Assembly (NCBI GenBank): GCA_026389315.1
Contig: JAPLIC010000062.1
Span: 1 to 64,000 of the forward strand
Reading direction: 5' to 3'
Source: Cyanobacteriota bacterium
GTDB taxonomy: Bacteria > Cyanobacteriota > Cyanobacteriia > PCC-6307 > Cyanobiaceae
Length of the DNA stretch: 64,000 nt
Position numbers and translations under genes: made by a program. This document shows positions 18,201-27,600 of the stretch, one piece after another. Below the pieces are notes generated by a model. That model ran no database searches and was not told where the DNA came from. It saw only the letters and a program-made list of their open reading frames with translations. The number at the start of each line of letters is the position of its first letter. Within the stretch, counting starts at the first letter, position 1.

Positions 18201-20135
18201 ATGACCGATCCAGTGGAGGTGCTGGTCTGGGGCGGTGGCACTGGCGGCATCGCCGCCGCGCTCCAGGCCGCCCGATCCGGCGCCACCACCCTGCTGCTCA
18301 CCCCTGGAAGTTGGGTGGGGGGCATGGTCAGTGCGGCGGGGGTTTGCGCCCCCGATGGCAACGAACTGAGTCCCTGGCAAACCGGTCTCTGGGGGGCCCT
18401 GCTGCGGGAATTGGCCCGCAGTGAACCCCTGGGACTCGATCAGAACTGGGTCAGTTGTTTTGGCTATCGCCCCGCCACGGCCGAGGCGATCTTGCGGCGC
18501 TGGCTGCGGGCCGAACCCCATCTGCAGTGGTGGCCAGGCTGCCGCCTGCTGGAGGTGGAGCGCGCCGGGGACCGTATCGTTACGCTCCGGGTAGAACGGC
18601 CCCAGGGGCCAGGGGGCGGGCAACCATGCTTCCAGGAGATTGGCGCCCAGGTATTTATCGATGGCAGTGACCGGGGTGAGCTGATCGCCCTGGCCGAGGC
18701 CCCGTTCCGTTGGGGCTGGGAGCCCCGGGAGCAGTGGCATGAACCCAGTGCCCCAGAGCAAGCCCGATTGGAGTGCGAGACCTTTTTCAAGGAACAGCCG
18801 ATCCAGTCCCCCACTTGGGTGTGGCTGGGTCAGCTACGCGACGATGCCCCACCGGCCGCTCCCTGTGACCCTGCAGTGCCACCCCTTGGCGTAGCGACGG
18901 GGCCTGACTCCGCCGTCGATGGGTCCAGGGGCTCCATGCCCCAGGGACCATTTCAGGGCTCGTGCACGGCCTTTGGCTTGGAGCGCACCCTCACCTATGG
19001 CCGCCTGCCCGGGGGGCTGGTGATGCTGAATTGGCCCCTGCACGGCAACGATTGGCATGGGGGCCTCCAACGGGCGTTTGCCAGTAGGGGGCCGGCGGCG
19101 GCCTTCCCGGCTGAGGCGGCAGAAGCGGAGCTGGCGGCCGAGATGCGGGCCCACAGTGACGCCTTTGCCCAGGCCTTGGCGGTTGCCAGCGGGGGCCGCC
19201 TGGAAGCGGCGGCGGTTTTTCCCGATGCCTTGGCGGCGGCTGGTGGCGAGCTGGAGGGGGACCAGAGCCTGGCCCTGATGCCCTACTGGCGGGAAGGACG
19301 CCGATTGGTGGGGTTGGAGGTGATGGTGGAGCAGCAGTTGTTGCCCCTGGGCCCAGGGGCCTGCCGGGCCCCCCTGCCTTTGTTGGCCGGGGGAAGCTGC
19401 AGCGCCATTGCCGTGGGGAATTACGCCAATGACCATCATTACCCTGGGCCCGACTGGCCCTTGGCGCCCAAAAGCTGTCGCTGGGGTGGTCGCTGGAGCG
19501 GGACCCCCTTCACGATTGCTTACGGGTCTCTAGTGAGCTGCAGCGTCTGCAATCTGCTGGCGGCGGACAAGGCCATCAGCGTCAGCCACATGGCCAATGG
19601 CGCCACCCGGCTGCAACCCCTGATGCTTAATGTCGGCCAGGCGGCGGGGCTGGCGGCGGCCTTGGCGGTGCAGCGCAGGCAGCCGCCAGCCGCCGTCCCC
19701 GTGGCCGCAATCCAAAGGGGCCTGATTGAGGACCGCCAAGCCCCGGCTGGTCCCTTGCCCCTCTGGGATACCCCCTGGCATCACCCCGACTGGGCCCAGC
19801 GTCAACGGCAGGCCCTAACGGACCCCGCCGCCTTAAGCCCGGAGGGGTGGCTCAGGGGCAGTGGCGGTGCCGGACCGGCCAGCGTGGCCCCCCCCGAACC
19901 AGGAGAGCGCCTTTGGAAAGGCGAATTGCGGCTTGATGGTCAGGGGGGATTCAGCCTGGTCTTGGCGGACCGGCAGCCTCCGTGCCATGGCTCAGTCGTT
20001 TGGCCCCTGATCACCTTGGAACCAGCCCTGCATGGCTGGCTGCTGGCCCAGGACCGGCCCCGACCCGTGGCTCTGATTGGCTGCGCCAACCCATGGGGGC
20101 CCTGGCTGCGGGTGTCCCGCCTGGCTGGGTCCTGA
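18201..20135 (+). CDS. FAD-dependent oxidoreductase (FAD_oxidored family)
   Basis: 644 residues. N-terminal dinucleotide fold VLVWGGGTGGIAAALQAARSG, then GSWVGGMVSAAGV and the second FAD-contact segment QVFIDGSDRGELIALA. The C-terminal half has the family's GNYANDHHYPGPDWPL... and PFTIAYGSLV. Pfam FAD_oxidored proteins often act on sugars or flavonoid-like substrates, but the substrate here cannot be told. It is divergent from metG with ~160 nt between. No signal peptide is seen. Confidence 0.85.
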   Translation: MTDPVEVLVWGGGTGGIAAALQAARSGATTLLLTPGSWVGGMVSAAGVCAPDGNELSPWQTGLWGALLRELARSEPLGLDQNWVSCFGYRPATAEAILRRWLRAEPHLQWWPGCRLLEVERAGDRIVTLRVERPQGPGGGQPCFQEIGAQVFIDGSDRGELIALAEAPFRWGWEPREQWHEPSAPEQARLECETFFKEQPIQSPTWVWLGQLRDDAPPAAPCDPAVPPLGVATGPDSAVDGSRGSMPQGPFQGSCTAFGLERTLTYGRLPGGLVMLNWPLHGNDWHGGLQRAFASRGPAAAFPAEAAEAELAAEMRAHSDAFAQALAVASGGRLEAAAVFPDALAAAGGELEGDQSLALMPYWREGRRLVGLEVMVEQQLLPLGPGACRAPLPLLAGGSCSAIAVGNYANDHHYPGPDWPLAPKSCRWGGRWSGTPFTIAYGSLVSCSVCNLLAADKAISVSHMANGATRLQPLMLNVGQAAGLAAALAVQRRQPPAAVPVAAIQRGLIEDRQAPAGPLPLWDTPWHHPDWAQRQRQALTDPAALSPEGWLRGSGGAGPASVAPPEPGERLWKGELRLDGQGGFSLVLADRQPPCHGSVVWPLITLEPALHGWLLAQDRPRPVALIGCANPWGPWLRVSRLAGS

Positions 20136-20226
20136 ACCACCAATGAAACCCCAGGGCCAATCACGCCGATGCAAAGCCTCTGGGGGGATTGCCGACATCG
20201 AATCGCCCGGGCGGGGGTGAAAGGGG

Positions 20227-22416
20227 TCAGGCGACGGCCTGGAGTTTGAGCACGTCCCGCAGGGAATCCACCTGCTGGATCCGCAGCAGCAGGGCATCCC
20301 CCGGTTGACTGCGGAGCGGGCATTCGGCCGCCAGGGTCATCGCCAGGTCTTCCGCCCAGACCAAGGCCAGGCGCTGGTCCTGGCGCAGCCAGCGCAGAAA
20401 TAGGGCGGGCCACTGGCCCTGGGGATGCTGCTCAAACCAGACCTGCTGCCAGTGGCGCTGGTCTTCGCGGGAGATCTGTTGCACCTGACGCAGGGGTGTC
20501 TCCAGTTCGCCCAGCAGGCCGGCGAGGCTGGCCTCGTCCAGGGGGTCGTTGCCATGGCGCAGGGCCTCGAATTGGCGTTGGGTCACCAGATCGCCGTAGC
20601 GGCGAATCGGCGAGGTGGCCTGCACGTAGGCGTCCAGGGCCAGGGAGAAATGGGGTCCAGGGGTGACCCCAAGCTGGCCGCGACTGAGGCCCCTTTTGAT
20701 GGCGCTGTGGCGCACGGGACCCGGGGGCAGGCTTTCCAGTTCCGCGTCGGTGGGGAGTTCGCCAGGGATCTGGGTGCGAAAGGGCAGGGCCAGGCCCAGG
20801 CGTTGGCCCCGCTCGGCCATCAGGGCGCCCACCAGGATCATGGCCTCCGCCACCATCTGGCGAGACGGGGAGGGCTCGCTGATCTCCAGCTGGGCTTCGT
20901 CGCCGCGGCAGCGGATGCGGCCCTCGGGATCTTCCAGATTGAGGGCGCCCCGTTGTTCGCGCCAGTGGCGCCGGCGTTCCAACAGGGACTTCATGCAGAG
21001 CAGGTCCCGCTCCTGGGGCGGCGCCAGATCGATGAGTTCATCGGCATCCCCGTAGGAAAGCCGCAAGGCCGTTTTTACCCAGGTGCGCTCGAGACCTTCA
21101 GCCACCACGGCCCCGGTTTGATCCAAATCGACCCAGAGACTCCAGGCGGCACTGCGTTGAGTTTCGGGCCCGTGGTCCACGGGCCCCTGGTCCTTGGGCC
21201 CCTGGCCCTTGGGCCCGTGGTCCTTGGGCCCGTGGTCCTTGGGCCCGTGGTTCTGGCGCAGACCCATGGGCCCGTGGGCCAGTTGGGGGGGGAACATCGG
21301 CAGGGAGCCCCGGGCCAGATAAAGGCTGGAAGCCCGCCGGCGCGCCTCCAAATCAAGCGGACTGCCGGCCTGGACGAGGCGGCCCGGATCGGCGATGTGA
21401 ATCCAGAGGCGGGGGGGATGGCCTTCGCGCCATTCGATCGCCAGACCGTCGTCGATGTCCTGGGTGTCTTCGTCGTCGATCGTGAGCAGACGCTGGTGGG
21501 TCAGGTCAAGCCGGCCGACGTCGCTGGGCATGGGACCGTTAGCGGCGGCCACCAATCGATCGGCTTCGGCCAGCAATTCGGGGCTGAAACCCAGTTGCCA
21601 GGTGGTGGCTTCCAGGGCCGGTAGATGGTGGCGGGGCCACTGGCCCAAATCCACCAGCAGGTGGCGGATATCGCCACTTTCGGCGCGGCAGCGGCAGGCC
21701 TGAAGGGTACGCAGCAGGGTTTCGCCAAGGGGTTGGGAGCACTCGCCGGCGGCCCATTGGCGCAGGCGATCGAGATCGGCTTGCTGGGCGGCGGAAAGGC
21801 TCTCGTTGGCCAGGGGTTGGCGCGCCACCAGACGGCTTTGCCAGGCCAATCTTTGGTTTTCACCCAGCTGGCGCAGGTGACGTTCGCGCCGTAACTGGCG
21901 CAGGTCCTGGAGGCTGCGGGCCTCGATGCGTCCATGGCGCAGGCGAAAAAGGGTCTGGTCGCCTTCAAGCCAAAGCCAGGCGGCGGCCCGTTGGGTTGCG
22001 TCCGCAGAATCGCCGAAGAGATCGACAAAGTCTCCCAAATCAAGACCCTGGGGAGGCTTGGGCCCATCAGCAGCATCGGTTTTGGCGCTGGCCCCAGCAC
22101 CGGGCTGGGCCATCAACAACCAGGCCGTAGCCAGATCCTGTTTGGAGGGCAAGGCCGCCGCCAGGGCTTCGGCACTGAGATGCCAAGGAGGTTGATCCAG
22201 CCGCAGGGAACCAGGATCGCGACCCGCCAACGCCTGAATGGGATGGACCTCCCTCAAGGGACGGTGATCGCTGCGGCCCTGAAAACCGATTTTCAACTCA
22301 AGGCGGCCGCCACGAATGCTCTGGACAATGGCCAGTTGGGGACTATCTCCAGCGACCCCCACCAGATCCCCGACCTGGGGAGAGGGCCCACGGGAGTCGC
22401 TGGCGGAAGGGGGCAA
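20227..22416 (-). CDS. RNB-domain exoribonuclease (RNase II/R family) with internal KDHGP repeat
   Basis: 3'-5' exoribonuclease, 729 residues. The catalytic RNB motif TIDDEDTQDIDDGLAIEW carries the metal-binding Asp cluster, followed by IHIADPGRLV and SLYLARGSLPMFPPQLA. C-terminal landmarks are YVQATSPIRRYGDLVTQRQ and an S1-like end. Right after the MFPPQLA segment lies a Gly-Pro-Lys-Asp-His repeat insertion (residues ~388-417) made by six 15-bp DNA units. The stop is 1 nt from rpsR upstream, so rpmG, rpsR and this gene are probably one operon. Confidence 0.93.
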   Translation of the reverse strand: MPPSASDSRGPSPQVGDLVGVAGDSPQLAIVQSIRGGRLELKIGFQGRSDHRPLREVHPIQALAGRDPGSLRLDQPPWHLSAEALAAALPSKQDLATAWLLMAQPGAGASAKTDAADGPKPPQGLDLGDFVDLFGDSADATQRAAAWLWLEGDQTLFRLRHGRIEARSLQDLRQLRRERHLRQLGENQRLAWQSRLVARQPLANESLSAAQQADLDRLRQWAAGECSQPLGETLLRTLQACRCRAESGDIRHLLVDLGQWPRHHLPALEATTWQLGFSPELLAEADRLVAAANGPMPSDVGRLDLTHQRLLTIDDEDTQDIDDGLAIEWREGHPPRLWIHIADPGRLVQAGSPLDLEARRRASSLYLARGSLPMFPPQLAHGPMGLRQNHGPKDHGPKDHGPKGQGPKDQGPVDHGPETQRSAAWSLWVDLDQTGAVVAEGLERTWVKTALRLSYGDADELIDLAPPQERDLLCMKSLLERRRHWREQRGALNLEDPEGRIRCRGDEAQLEISEPSPSRQMVAEAMILVGALMAERGQRLGLALPFRTQIPGELPTDAELESLPPGPVRHSAIKRGLSRGQLGVTPGPHFSLALDAYVQATSPIRRYGDLVTQRQFEALRHGNDPLDEASLAGLLGELETPLRQVQQISREDQRHWQQVWFEQHPQGQWPALFLRWLRQDQRLALVWAEDLAMTLAAECPLRSQPGDALLLRIQQVDSLRDVLKLQAVA
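21166..21255 (+). repeat. 15-bp tandem repeat, six units, inside the RNB gene
   Basis: Six contiguous 15-nt units of the form gggcccgtggtcctt, with 1-3 differences each, start at 21166, 21181, 21196, 21211, 21226 and 21241. They are in frame and encode a five-residue repeat (K/V-D/G-H/Q-G-P) in the exonuclease. Confidence 0.95.
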
Positions 22417-22417
22417 C

Positions 22418-22639
22418 TCAGCCTTCTGGGTTTACAAAGGGGAGCAGGGCAACGATCCGGGCCCGTTTAACGGCGTTGGTGAGATCGCGTTGCTGCTTGG
22501 CGGTGAGACCCGTGAGACGACGGGGCAGGATCTTGCCGCGCTCAGTGATGAACTTCTTGAGCAGATCGACATCCTTGTAGTCGATCGGATCCCCCGGCTT
22601 GATGGGGGAGAGGCGTTTTTTGAAAAAGGAACTGGACAT
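22418..22639 (-). CDS. rpsR: 30S ribosomal protein S18
   Basis: 73 residues of the small-subunit platform. The sequence is canonical: [20 protein letters not shown], then [20 protein letters not shown], then [16 protein letters not shown]. It lies between rpmG and the RNB exonuclease on the minus strand, as in many picocyanobacteria. Confidence 0.98.
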
Positions 22640-22710
22640 GGGGAACGGATCAGAACGTCAGAAGGGTTGGAGCACCGCAATCACAAAGAAGATGGGACCA
22701 GGGCCGAGGC

Positions 22711-22905
22711 CTACTTGATCTCCTTATGAACCGTGGAGGAGTTGCAGTGCTTGCAGAACTTCTTCAGCTCAAGACGTTCGGTGGTGTTGCGTCGGTTCTT
22801 CATGGTCGTGTAACGGGACACGCCAGGAGAACGCTTGGCGGGGTTGGACCGGCATTCGGTGCACTCAAGAGTGATCACGAGCCGGACGCCCTTGTTTTTA
22901 GCCAT
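22711..22905 (-). CDS. rpmG: 50S ribosomal protein L33
   Basis: 64 residues. [19 protein letters not shown] opens the protein. The zinc-type cysteine pairs CTEC and CKHC are both present, so this is the C+ form. [20 protein letters not shown] is typical. First gene of the rpmG-rpsR-RNB cluster; divergent from pheT. Confidence 0.97.
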   Translation of the reverse strand: MAKNKGVRLVITLECTECRSNPAKRSPGVSRYTTMKNRRNTTERLELKKFCKHCNSSTVHKEIK

Positions 22906-23044
22906 GGGAAGGACGTTGCGCCGCGGTAGCGAAGCGGAATGACAATTGAGAAGATTACCTTGTTGGGGTCCCTTGCACCAATGGGGTCCAAAGGAGGGGG
23001 GAGCGCATCCTGCCTAGGATCGATGGCATTGGCCGAATCCAGGG

Positions 23045-25540
23045 ATGAAAGTTTCGCTCCAGTGGCTCCGTGAGTTGGTCGCTGGCGATGGAGCCCTGCT
23101 GGAGCCGGAACAGCTGGCCGAACGCCTTTCGATCGCCGGCTTCGAAGTCGAGGCGATCGAGGATCTGGCGGCCGCCAGTGCCGGAGTGGTCGTTGGCTTC
23201 GTTCAGACCTGCGAGCCCCATGCCGACGCCCTCAAACTCAGTGTTTGCCAGGTCCAGATCGGCACCGACCAACCCCTGCAGATTGTCTGTGGGGCCGCCA
23301 ACGTTCGCAGTGGCATCCACGTCGCCGTCGCCCCCGTCGGCACCCATCTGCCGGCGGTCGGACTCACCATCAAGGCCGCCGAACTGAGGGGCGTGGCCAG
23401 TGCGGGCATGATCTGCTCCCTGCAGGAGTTGGGCCTGGCCGAGAGCTCTGCGGGTATCGCCATCCTCGAGGACCTGTTGCCGCAGCTGCCGCCGATAGGG
23501 TCGCCATTGGCTCCGGCCCTGGGCCTTAATGACCAGGTGCTTGAACTGGCGATCACCGCCAACCGGCCCGACGGCCTCTCGATGCAGGGCATCGCCCGTG
23601 AGGTGGCGGCCCTTTGTGGCGGGCACACCACCCTGCCCCCCCGGGCTCCAGCGGTGGCCGCCAGCGCCCTGGCCGTCAGCGGCGCCGCTGCCGCCGCCAT
23701 GGAAGCGGGGGGCCTCTTCAGTGTCACCGCTCTTACGGATGTGAAAGTGGCGGCTTCGCCGTCCTGGCTGCAACGGCGGCTGCAGCGGGCTGGCCTGCGG
23801 CCGATCAACAACGTGGTGGACATCACCAATCTGGTGATGCTGGAAACCGGCCAACCCCTCCATGGCTTCGACCGGGAGGCCTTGGCGCGCCTGGCCCCTG
23901 GCCCGGCGGATCCGGCCCTGATGGGGCTGCGCCAGGGTCGCGACGGCGAGAGTCTTGAGACTCTTGATGGGGAGAACCGCCCCCTTGGCCCTGAGGCTCT
24001 AGTGGTTACTTACAACGACCAACCCATTGCCTTGGCCGGGGTCATGGGGGGGGCGGCTGAGGCTGTGAACGAGAGCACCACCACTCTCTGGTTGGAAGCG
24101 GCTGTCTTTGCGTCCGAGGCCGTCCGACGCTCGTCCCGCAGTGTCGGGTTGCGCAGCGAGGCCAGCAGTCGTTTTGAAAAGGGCCTTCCAAGCCAAAATA
24201 CTTTGGCGGCGGCCGATCGGGCGGTGGCCTTGCTGCAGGAGCTGGCGGGAGCCCAAGTCGGGGGGCGCTGGTGCCACGGTCGCCCTGAGACCCCGATTGC
24301 GCCGGTGGTTCTGAATCGCGATGCCCTGCACAACCTGCTGGGGCCCGTCGTGGTGGAGGGTGAACCCCAAGATCTCGAAGACAGCCGCATCGAGGCCACC
24401 CTCGAAGCCCTGGGGTGCCAGCTGGAGGCCATGGAGCACGGCTGGAGCGTGACGGTGCCAGCCCAGCGGGCCCTGGACCTCAGACGCGAGGTGGACCTGA
24501 TTGAAGAGGTGGCGCGCCTGGTGGGTTACGACCAATTTGACGCCCATCTGCCCGATCCCCTGGTCCCTGGAGGTCTTGATCCGTCGCAACAAGCCGAACG
24601 TCGCCTGCGGCGGGCCCTCTGCGCCGCCGGGTTGCACGAGCTCAGCACCCTTTCGCTGGTGAAGGCGGCCAAGGGCCGCATCCCCCTGGCCAATCCCTTG
24701 CTGGCCGACACCGGCCACCTGCGCGACAATCTCCACGAAGAGTTGTTGCAGGCGGCACGCCGCAACCGTCAGGCCTTTCGCCCCGATTTCTGGGCCTTTG
24801 AGATCGGGCGCGTCTATCTGGCTGCCCCTGGGCAGGAGGCGGCCACAATCGACCCGGCCGCAATCGAAGAACGGTTGCTGCTCGGCGGCATTGTTTGCGG
24901 CGAAAGGCGCAACGAGCGCTGGAGCAGCAGTGGCCAACCAAGGCCGCCGGGTTATTTCGAAGCCCGGGGAGTCCTCCAGGCTGGATTAGAGAGCCTGGGG
25001 CTGGCCCTTGAGGACCGTCCGGCATTAGAGCAGGGTGTTGTCGGGGGGGCCCCCGCAGACCTGTTGCACCCTGGTCGCAGCAGCCAATTGGTCTTTGAGG
25101 GCCGGCCGCTGGGTTGGTTCGGCCAATTGCACCCTGCCCAGGCCCGGGAGCTGGACCTGCCCGATGGAACCTATCTCTTTGAGTTGCCCTTGGCCCCGTT
25201 GCTGGCTGCCGCCATCCGGCCCCGCCGCTGGCAGCCGAGTTTTGCCCCCTTTGCCACCGTCCCCCCCAGTGAACGGGATCTGGCCTTGGTCGTGTCCCGT
25301 TCCCTGACGGCCGCCGAGTTGCTGGCCGCCATCCGCAAGGCGGGCAAACCCCTGCTGGAGCAAGCCGAGCTTCTGGACCGCTACGAAGGGGCCCAGGTGG
25401 AAGAGGGATGTTGCAGCCAGGCCTTTCATTTGCGTTATCGGGCCCCCGACCGCACTCTCACCGATGGGGAGGTCGATGCAGCCCATCAAAAGATTGTCAC
25501 CACCCTCGAGTCCCGTTTCGGCGCCAGGTTGCGCTGCTGA
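23045..25540 (+). CDS. pheT: phenylalanyl-tRNA synthetase beta subunit
   Basis: 831 residues, full length. Domains in order: N-terminal MKVSLQWLRELV, an EMAP-like tRNA-binding domain (~40-150, QIVCGAANVR), the B3/4 editing domain (INNVVDITNLVMLETGQPLHGFD), B5 (LRREVDLIEEVARLVGYD), the catalytic-like core and a C-terminal FDX-ACB domain that contacts the anticodon (FATVPPSERDLALVV ... LRYRAPDRTLTDGEV). The pheS partner is not in the window. Confidence 0.98.
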   Translation: MKVSLQWLRELVAGDGALLEPEQLAERLSIAGFEVEAIEDLAAASAGVVVGFVQTCEPHADALKLSVCQVQIGTDQPLQIVCGAANVRSGIHVAVAPVGTHLPAVGLTIKAAELRGVASAGMICSLQELGLAESSAGIAILEDLLPQLPPIGSPLAPALGLNDQVLELAITANRPDGLSMQGIAREVAALCGGHTTLPPRAPAVAASALAVSGAAAAAMEAGGLFSVTALTDVKVAASPSWLQRRLQRAGLRPINNVVDITNLVMLETGQPLHGFDREALARLAPGPADPALMGLRQGRDGESLETLDGENRPLGPEALVVTYNDQPIALAGVMGGAAEAVNESTTTLWLEAAVFASEAVRRSSRSVGLRSEASSRFEKGLPSQNTLAAADRAVALLQELAGAQVGGRWCHGRPETPIAPVVLNRDALHNLLGPVVVEGEPQDLEDSRIEATLEALGCQLEAMEHGWSVTVPAQRALDLRREVDLIEEVARLVGYDQFDAHLPDPLVPGGLDPSQQAERRLRRALCAAGLHELSTLSLVKAAKGRIPLANPLLADTGHLRDNLHEELLQAARRNRQAFRPDFWAFEIGRVYLAAPGQEAATIDPAAIEERLLLGGIVCGERRNERWSSSGQPRPPGYFEARGVLQAGLESLGLALEDRPALEQGVVGGAPADLLHPGRSSQLVFEGRPLGWFGQLHPAQARELDLPDGTYLFELPLAPLLAAAIRPRRWQPSFAPFATVPPSERDLALVVSRSLTAAELLAAIRKAGKPLLEQAELLDRYEGAQVEEGCCSQAFHLRYRAPDRTLTDGEVDAAHQKIVTTLESRFGARLRC

Positions 25541-25570
25541 GGCCGGAGCCCCCTCCCGATCGTCCCCAGG

Positions 25571-26971
25571 TCAGCGGCGCCGCAGGGCCGCCAGCACCTC
25601 CACATGACTGGTGTTGGGGAAAAAGTCGATCGGTTGGAGCCAGGCCAGGTGGTAAGGGCCATCATCTCCGGCCAGGCTGGCGAGATCTCGGGCCAGGGTG
25701 GCCGCATCACAGCTGAGATAGGCCAGCATCGGCGGGGGATTGGTCAGGATGGCGCCGATGTCACGGCGATCAAGCCCCTTGCGGGGCGGATCCAGCAGCA
25801 GGGCTTGGGCACCCACGAGGCGTTCGGCCAGTCGCTCAGCCACCAGGCCCTCCTCAAAAGTGGCCCTGGCGGCCAGTCCATTGGCTTCGGCATTGCGCCG
25901 GGCCAGGGCGACGGCAGCTGGGTGCTGTTCAATTCCATGGATGCTCCAGCCTGTCTGGGCCAGGGGCAGGCAGAAGGTGCCGATGCCGCAGTAGGCATCA
26001 ACAAGTCGTCCTGTTGCTGGCCCCAGGGCTTCTTGCAGCAGGGGTAGAACCTGTTCGGCCTGTCGGGTATGAACCTGAAAAAAAGTATCGGCGCCAATTT
26101 GATAGGTCAGACCACCAAAACGTTCTGCCAACCAGGCGCGTCCGGCAACGCAAAGGGTTTGCGGACCCATCAGCAGGTTGGTGGGTTGGGGCTGCAGGTT
26201 GAGACTCACCCCCACCAGCTCGGGCCATCTCCCCATCCAGTCCTCGGCGTAGGCCTCGAGGCCCGGTAGATCAGCGTCTGCGGAAATCAGGGTCAACAGC
26301 ACCTCACCGGTGTTGACGCCCAGGCGCAGGGCCAGATGGCGCAAGCCACCGCCGCCATGGCGATCGATCGGCCAGTCGCTGGCCTCCAGGTCACTTTTCA
26401 GTGGCGCGATCAGACGATCAAGACGGGGATCGAGAACCGGACAATGGTTGAGGTTGACGATGCGATGGGACCCTCGCCGGTAGTACCCCGCCCGCAGATG
26501 GCCATCGGCGGTACGCTCCAGCGGAATCACGGCCCGGTTGCGGTAGCCCAGACCTGCCGGTGCCGCCAGCAGGGGCCTTAGCGGCGGCGTCAGCCCCCCC
26601 AGCCGGCGCAGGGTGGCGGCGACGCTGGCCTGTTTCCAGTGCTGCTGGTGTTCGTCGTCGAAAGGTTGCAGGCTGCAACCGCCGCAATGGTCCGCAAGGA
26701 TGCAGGGGGGCCGGCGCCGCCCCGGTGAGGGGGTGATCAATCGCTCCAACTGGCCCTGACGCAGGCCCTTGGCCCGACCGCCGAGGCGCACCAGCAAGCT
26801 ATCTCCGGGCAATCCCCCTGCTACGACAATCACTTCGCCATCAAAGCGACCCAGGCCATGGCCATGGCGGTCCAGATCGGTGATGGTGAGCGCGACGGGC
26901 TCGGGGAGCGCCACCGGCGGGAGGTGCAATGGGTTGACCCTATCGGGTCCTGGCCCCTGCTGGCAGTGCAA
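25571..26971 (-). CDS. rlmD: 23S rRNA (uracil-C5)-methyltransferase, RlmD/RumA family
   Basis: 466 residues. An N-terminal TRAM domain (LTITDLDRHGHGLGRFDGEVIVVAGGLPGD) is followed by a 4Fe-4S cysteine set (CILADHCGGCSLQ plus the later NHCPVL). The methyltransferase domain has FFQVHTRQAEQVL, LVDAYCGIGTFCLPLA (SAM), LLLDPPRKGLD and the catalytic LSCDAATLARDL. The exact uracil target (U747 or U1939 type) cannot be set from sequence alone. Convergent with pheT. Confidence 0.92.
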   Translation of the reverse strand: MHCQQGPGPDRVNPLHLPPVALPEPVALTITDLDRHGHGLGRFDGEVIVVAGGLPGDSLLVRLGGRAKGLRQGQLERLITPSPGRRRPPCILADHCGGCSLQPFDDEHQQHWKQASVAATLRRLGGLTPPLRPLLAAPAGLGYRNRAVIPLERTADGHLRAGYYRRGSHRIVNLNHCPVLDPRLDRLIAPLKSDLEASDWPIDRHGGGGLRHLALRLGVNTGEVLLTLISADADLPGLEAYAEDWMGRWPELVGVSLNLQPQPTNLLMGPQTLCVAGRAWLAERFGGLTYQIGADTFFQVHTRQAEQVLPLLQEALGPATGRLVDAYCGIGTFCLPLAQTGWSIHGIEQHPAAVALARRNAEANGLAARATFEEGLVAERLAERLVGAQALLLDPPRKGLDRRDIGAILTNPPPMLAYLSCDAATLARDLASLAGDDGPYHLAWLQPIDFFPNTSHVEVLAALRRR

Positions 26972-27049
26972 AGGGGCGTTACACCTGATGGCGAGGGTTG
27001 GCTGATGGCGCTAGCTACTGGATAAGATTCAGCGGTGCGTGGTTTTGCG

Positions 27050-27544
27050 ATGAGCGTCGTACGCGATCTGATCCTGCAGGCGGATGATCAGCTCCGCTAC
27101 CCCACGGGCGGCGAGCTGCGCTCGATGGTCGACTACCTCAAGGGGGGGAGCCGGCGCCTGGATGTGGTGCGAGTCCTGAGCAGCAACGAAAAAAAGATTG
27201 TGGACGAAGCGGCCAAGCAACTTTTCACGCGCAAGCCTGAATACGTGTCGCCTGGCGGCAATGCCTTCGGTCAGAAGCAGCGGGGCCAGTGTCTACGTGA
27301 CTACAGCTGGTATCTGCGCCTTGTCACCTATGGCGTTCTGGCCGGTAGCACCGAGATGATCCAGCAGATTGGCCTGGTGGGTGCCCGCGAGATGTACAAC
27401 AGCCTCGGCGTGCCGATGCCCGGTATGGTGGAAGCCATGCGTACTCTCAAAGAAGCCTCCCTGGCCCTGATGTCCATTGACGACGCGGCCCTGGCAGGTC
27501 CGTACTTCGATTTTTTGATTCAAGGCATGCAAACCACGACCTAA
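27050..27544 (+). CDS. apcD: allophycocyanin B alpha subunit ApcD
   Basis: Terminal emitter of the phycobilisome core, passing energy to photosystem I and II. From ATG 27050 it has 164 residues, matching ApcD length. The sequence follows ApcD rather than ApcA/B/F: MSVVRDLILQADDQLRYPTGGEL, then ENEKKIVDEAAKQL-like SSNEKKIVDEAAK. The bilin-binding Cys is C81 in GQCLRDYSWYLRLVTYG. GAREMYNSLGVPMPGMVEA is typical. An upstream GTG at 27035 is less likely. Followed by a strong terminator. Confidence 0.97.
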   Translation: MSVVRDLILQADDQLRYPTGGELRSMVDYLKGGSRRLDVVRVLSSNEKKIVDEAAKQLFTRKPEYVSPGGNAFGQKQRGQCLRDYSWYLRLVTYGVLAGSTEMIQQIGLVGAREMYNSLGVPMPGMVEAMRTLKEASLALMSIDDAALAGPYFDFLIQGMQTTT

Positions 27545-27575
27545 ATCTCCGGCACCATGGGTGTTGTGGTTGATC

Positions 27576-27600
27576 GACCCCTTTCAGGGGTCTTTTTTTT
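27576..27600 (+). terminator. intrinsic terminator of apcD
   Basis: A GACCCC stem pairs with GGGGTC around a short TTTCA loop and is followed immediately by a run of eight T. It lies 32 nt after the apcD stop. A textbook Rho-independent terminator. Confidence 0.93.

Noticed and set aside
18039..18761. N-terminal extension of metG by about 240 codons
   Set aside because: The extension is antisense to the FAD oxidoreductase, and MetG's canonical start is at 18038.
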